In this document: piece after piece, positions 4,893-5,459 of the stretch
How positions within the stretch are numbered: position 1 is the stretch's first letter
Layout: every line of letters starts with the position of its first letter
Assembly: GCA_902787415.1 (NCBI GenBank)
Contig: CADAGG010000069.1
Location: 1-5,459, forward strand
Length of the DNA: 5,459 nt
Origin: a methanogenic archaeon
GTDB taxonomy: Archaea; Thermoplasmatota; Thermoplasmata; Methanomassiliicoccales; Methanomethylophilaceae
Reading direction: 5' to 3'
The notes under the pieces: generated by a model
What the model saw: only the letters and a program-made list of their open reading frames with translations
Databases searched by the model: none
What the model was told of the DNA's origin: nothing
Program-made: the position numbers and the translations under genes

Positions 4893-4913
4893 CACCCGCA
4901 GGATAGTTAAGTA

Positions 4914-5459
4914 ATGAGTCTCCGTCCCGCGACCGGCAAAGGATACGCTTCCCGCACCGCAACGAAAACACTGACGGCAGTCCTAGCCCTGGCCCTTTTG
5001 GCCGTCGGGTTCATCATCACTGCCGACAGTTCGGACGTTTCCGCCTCGGAACCGAGCGGAACCTGCGGAGACAACCTTTCCTGGACGTACGACTCCGGGA
5101 CCAAGGCGCTCACCATCACCGGTTCGGGTGCCATGTACGACTATGCCATCAGCGACAAGCACTGGGGAGGCCTGTGGAACAGCGATATCCACACCGTCTC
5201 GTTCCCCGACGGACTGACCTACATCGGGGCATACGCGTTCGAGCAGGGCACCCATATGACCTCCGTGAACATCCCCGACACCGTCACATCGATCGGAGAG
5301 GGGGCGTTCATGGGCTGTGCACTCGCCTCGCTCGACCTTCCCAACTCGATCACATCCATCGGAGATTATGCGTTCGCCAACGGGGAATTCACCTCCCTGA
5401 CGATACCCGGTTCCATGACCACCATCGAGGAGAGCTCTTTCTACTTCTGCTCCAACCTC
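4914..5459 (+). CDS. Secreted BspA-like leucine-rich-repeat surface protein, 5' part
   Basis: The frame is open for 182 codons to the right edge. The N-terminus has basic residues (K9, R14, K18), a hydrophobic core (about 21-36, TAVLALALLAVGFIIT) and a likely signal peptidase site near VSA-S (44/45). Next comes SGTCGDNLSWTYDSGTKALT with GSGAMYDY (48-77), the entry module typical of BspA-type proteins. Leucine-rich repeats follow, with FPDGLTYIG (97), IPDTVTSIG (120), LPNSITSIG (142) and IPGSMTTIE (164), a period of 22-23 residues matching the LRR_5 type, each followed by an aromatic AF/SF position. Family members are cell-surface or secreted adhesins, abundant in gut bacteria and in host-associated Methanomassiliicoccales; binding to host or microbial surfaces is likely but not shown here. 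It is divergent from the TfoX-like gene with its own promoter. Confidence 0.9.
   Translation, partial: MSLRPATGKGYASRTATKTLTAVLALALLAVGFIITADSSDVSASEPSGTCGDNLSWTYDSGTKALTITGSGAMYDYAISDKHWGGLWNSDIHTVSFPDGLTYIGAYAFEQGTHMTSVNIPDTVTSIGEGAFMGCALASLDLPNSITSIGDYAFANGEFTSLTIPGSMTTIEESSFYFCSNL

Noticed and set aside
4752..4895. N-terminal extension of the TfoX-like protein
   Set aside because: It reads through the AT-rich promoter region with TATA elements, and the TfoX domain starts right after the internal ATG.
5119..5459. Near-repetitive DNA at the right end considered as a DNA repeat array or CRISPR
   Set aside because: The periodicity is 66-69 bp and in frame, and it is explained by leucine-rich repeats in the encoded protein; there are no identical repeats with unique spacers.

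Overview
This looks like chromosomal DNA of a methanogenic archaeon. The best guess is a gut or rumen member of the Methanomassiliicoccales (Methanomethylophilaceae-like), inferred from gene content and promoter style and not from a marker gene. Supporting points: a methanogen-type homocysteine biosynthesis (COG1900/DUF39) gene; archaeal TATA boxes placed 25-32 bp upstream of most start codons, which implies leaderless or near-leaderless mRNAs; strong G/C preference at third codon positions with AT-rich intergenic promoters; a secreted BspA-type leucine-rich-repeat protein of the kind common in gut microbes; and TGA as the stop codon of all six genes that end inside the window, with no TAG.

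Layout. (1) 1-449, minus: 5' part of the homocysteine biosynthesis sulfurtransferase, running off the left edge, apparently with a TTG start and a short leader carrying a perfect CCCTGT/ACAGGG palindrome. (2) 450-626: AT-rich promoter region with a second palindrome. (3) 627-1556, minus: three-helix membrane protein with two related PH-like soluble domains, an internal duplication. (4) 1663-1758, plus: very small basic protein (31 aa) divergent from it, with a well placed TATA box and a strong hairpin 35 nt after its stop. (5) 1902-2822, plus: CARF-like/winged-helix regulator (HFX_2341/DUF6293-like) with a C-terminal Cys-rich motif. (6) 2881-3486, plus: cytosolic stand-alone VWA protein with a complete MIDAS. 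(7) 3499-4404, minus, convergent with it: CPBP (CAAX/bacteriocin-processing type) intramembrane protease. (8) 4452-4751, minus: stand-alone TfoX N-terminal domain protein. (9) 4914 to the right edge, plus: start of a secreted BspA-like LRR protein.

How the genes fit together. Almost every gene has its own TATA box, so the window reads as a row of single-gene transcripts, not one long operon. The middle (CARF-like regulator, VWA, CPBP protease) has the flavour of signalling, stress or defence, but a shared pathway is only an inference. There is no CRISPR array, tRNA, rRNA, insertion sequence or integrase in the window. The most promising unannotated items are the 31-aa gene or short RNA at 1663-1815, the duplicated PH-like membrane protein, and the palindrome in the leader of the homocysteine gene.
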